A DNA stretch of 64,000 bases from Udeniomyces pyricola (lineage: Eukaryota > Basidiomycota > Tremellomycetes > Cystofilobasidiales > Mrakiaceae), in NCBI GenBank assembly GCA_039545295.1, contig BCIK01000001.1, positions 806,001 to 870,000 on the forward strand. Reading direction: 5' to 3'. Position 1 is the first letter of the stretch; each line of letters starts with the position of its first letter. The translations under genes and the position numbers were made by a program. The notes under the pieces are model-generated. The model was not told where the DNA came from and searched no databases. It saw only the letters and a list, made by a program, of their open reading frames with translations. Of the stretch, positions 62,237 through 64,000 are shown piece by piece.

Positions 62237-64000
62237 ATGACAGATCCGTTCACCTCTCCCCTCCAACGCGCCTACCAGCGGGCTGCTCAAGCCGAAGCCC
62301 TCCAGACCCACCGTCCACCCCGTCTCCACGACGCCCTGCTCGCTCACGACGACGCCGCCAACCTCTTTGCGCAGGCAGAGTTGGACACTGACGATGATGG
62401 CGTGAGCTCACTCTAACCCTATCCCTTGAATGGGTCGTCCAGAGCTTCATCATCGCTTGACTCTTCTCATCAATCCCTCACTGACCTCACGCTGACCCCT
62501 CTGTCCCCTCCACCCAGGCTTCATCGACTTTGCGGACGCTCAAGCTTCACCACACTCGCGCAGCAACCGATCTCCGACGCAAGATAGCATCGCTCCCACC
62601 CTCGGTTCCTCCGCTTGTCGAGGCATCGCCCTCCCGACCCAACGCGACGCTCAAAAAGTCTCGTCTGAATCATTCGATTCTTCCTCCTTCGCCGTTTTCC
62701 TTCGACTCCGAGCGCAGCTCTAGTGATGGTACAACGACGTCGACGTTCATTCCACCATCCTCCTCATCATCTTCACGACCGGCTCAAACACCTCGATCGA
62801 TCACTACGTCCATCGGGTCTTCTTCCGGACCGGTCCTAAGCTCCGGTGCTTCGCCTACACCTCTCGCCAAGCATGCTTCGCTTCGCGCTCGAGCCAGGCG
62901 CGAGCTTCAGCTATCCTCCTTTGGCGATGGACCAGAGCCTAGCGAAAGTATCACCGCGAATCCGTCAAGTCCAAGTAGTAGCAGCAAGAGTAACAGGCAG
63001 CGGGTGGAGTCTGCTACGACGACCCCTAAGCGGACAATAGCCTACAGCTCGGCCAACTCGAGTCCCTCAACTTCTTCATTCCCAATGGCCGCGTCTTTCC
63101 TGTATGGCTCCACGTCTTCGGCATCGGAACGACAGGCAATCGATGGGAGTTACATGGTTCTCCGTGGTGATCAAGACCCCTTTCAACGCTTCTGGGCCGT
63201 CATTGAAGGTACGCCCCGACCTCGTGGACCAATCGCTGGCATCTTTCATACGTGCCCCTGGCTGATCCAGACGGGTTGTCTCTGCCGGGTTCCTTGTACC
63301 TCCAGACATGCTCACCGAACATTCTTCAAATCCTGTGGCGTTCGCCTCGGCTCCGGTTGGCTCCATCTTGAATCATCGAACGGGAAGGGTTTATAGAGAT
63401 GACATACAGAATCGTACGTCTTGATCGTTCATGAATAACTGTATTATTGCTATGGCCTCTACGGCCTCTGCACGCCTCTTTGACTTCCAGCTAACACTAC
63501 TCCCGACATCGCCTCGTCATCATCTCATCTTTTCAGAGCATGTTCCCCTTTCACCCTCCAAGCCCACTACCTCACGATTTCGTAACAAACCCACCGAGTC
63601 TTCATCACCCTCATCCTCTCACTCGCCAAACACTTCCGATCCAAACGGTTCTCCGCATGATTCATCGTCGCCGACCATCTCCCCGATTGAATCCTTCTAC
63701 CTCGTCTCGCCGCATCATCACCTCTCCGCTGCGTCTTCCTCTGGTTCCTCGCCAACTTCCCACTGGTATCACCATGCTTCTCAACCATCTCTTCCGGGTC
63801 ATTCACCCAGCATGTCACCAGGCAGCAGCAAAACATTCGAAGAACTTCAACTGGAGAACGTTTCGCTCCGTCAATCGCTTGATACCCTTGCGTTGCACGC
63901 GCAATCGCTCCAAATCTCGCTGGATCATCTTCGATCCACGATCCCGAATACAGAAATATCCAAAAGCCGTGACGACCAAAGCGAGCACTCAGCCACATCA
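62237..64000 (+). CDS. MIT-domain protein, Atg38/NRBF2-like (3' end outside window)
   Basis: Exons: 62237-62401, 62518-63208, 63306-63413, 63537->64000; at least 476 codons. Seen: N-terminal helical hairpin with SPLQRAYQRAAQAEALQTHR, DALLAHDDAANLFAQAEL and TLKLHHTRAATDLRRKIASL, which fits an MIT (microtubule interacting and trafficking) three-helix unit; a Ser-rich linker; SYMVLRGDQDPFQRFWAVIE then DMLTEHSSNPVAFASAPVG; ISPIESFYLVSP; and near the window end a coiled coil EELQLENVSLRQSLDTLALH. MIT plus a central helix and C-terminal coiled coil is the layout of Atg38/NRBF2, the dimeric accessory subunit of the Vps34-Atg14 complex. The head-to-head position with ATG15 agrees. The name is inferred from layout, not from a strong sequence match. 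The acceptor at 63305 was chosen to restore the NPVAFASAP motif. Confidence 0.6.

Overview
The window is nuclear DNA of a filamentous or dimorphic fungus, most likely a basidiomycete and perhaps a tremellomycete. Protein-coding genes lie head to tail on both strands and are cut by many short GT-AG introns with CTNAC/CTAAY-type branch sites. Intergenic spacers are rich in pyrimidine tracts, and the best-recognised proteins are typical fungal orthologues. I see no bacterial operon, phage, transposon ORF, CRISPR array or convincing tRNA/rRNA gene. Gene models were built by hand: splice junctions were chosen so that the reading frame and conserved family motifs run across them. All exons below are joined in phase.

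Layout, left to right: 3' part of SEC5 (exocyst, +); a large alpha/beta-hydrolase with N-terminal membrane segments (-); a small membrane-protein gene with an unresolved 5' end (-); THP3/LENG8-type SAC3/PCI-like protein (-); BRO1 (ESCRT adaptor, +); a ZRG17-like CDF zinc transporter (-); a NADPH oxidase of NoxB type (+); a Whi5-like G1/S regulator candidate (+); an unrecognised Ser/Pro-rich protein with a coiled coil (-); SLX1 nuclease subunit (+); RSC7/NPL6 chromatin remodeller subunit (-); RNA polymerase III subunit RPC34 with a very large charged insertion (+); a secreted calcineurin-like metallophosphatase with an in-frame TGA (-); ribosomal protein eS1 (-); ATG10 (+); ERCC1/RAD10 with a long acidic tail (-); TAP42 (+); a GH9 endoglucanase with a C-terminal membrane anchor (-); mitochondrial-type adenylate kinase (-); ATG15 lipase (-); and the 5' part of an MIT-domain Atg38/NRBF2-like gene (+), cut by the window end.

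Functionally the window is a housekeeping block, not an island. Some clustering is notable. Three autophagy-related genes lie within 18 kb, and ATG15 and the Atg38-like gene share a head-to-head promoter of about 320 bp. Two structure-specific nuclease subunits, SLX1 and ERCC1, are also present.

The points most worth a second look are: a recurrent GTTCGT 5' splice site used by about 11 of roughly 136 modelled introns; the RPC34 insertion; the in-frame TGA in the metallophosphatase; micro-exons of 7 to 17 coding bases; and a possible start exon of one gene nested inside the last exon of THP3. No clearly new multi-gene system was found.
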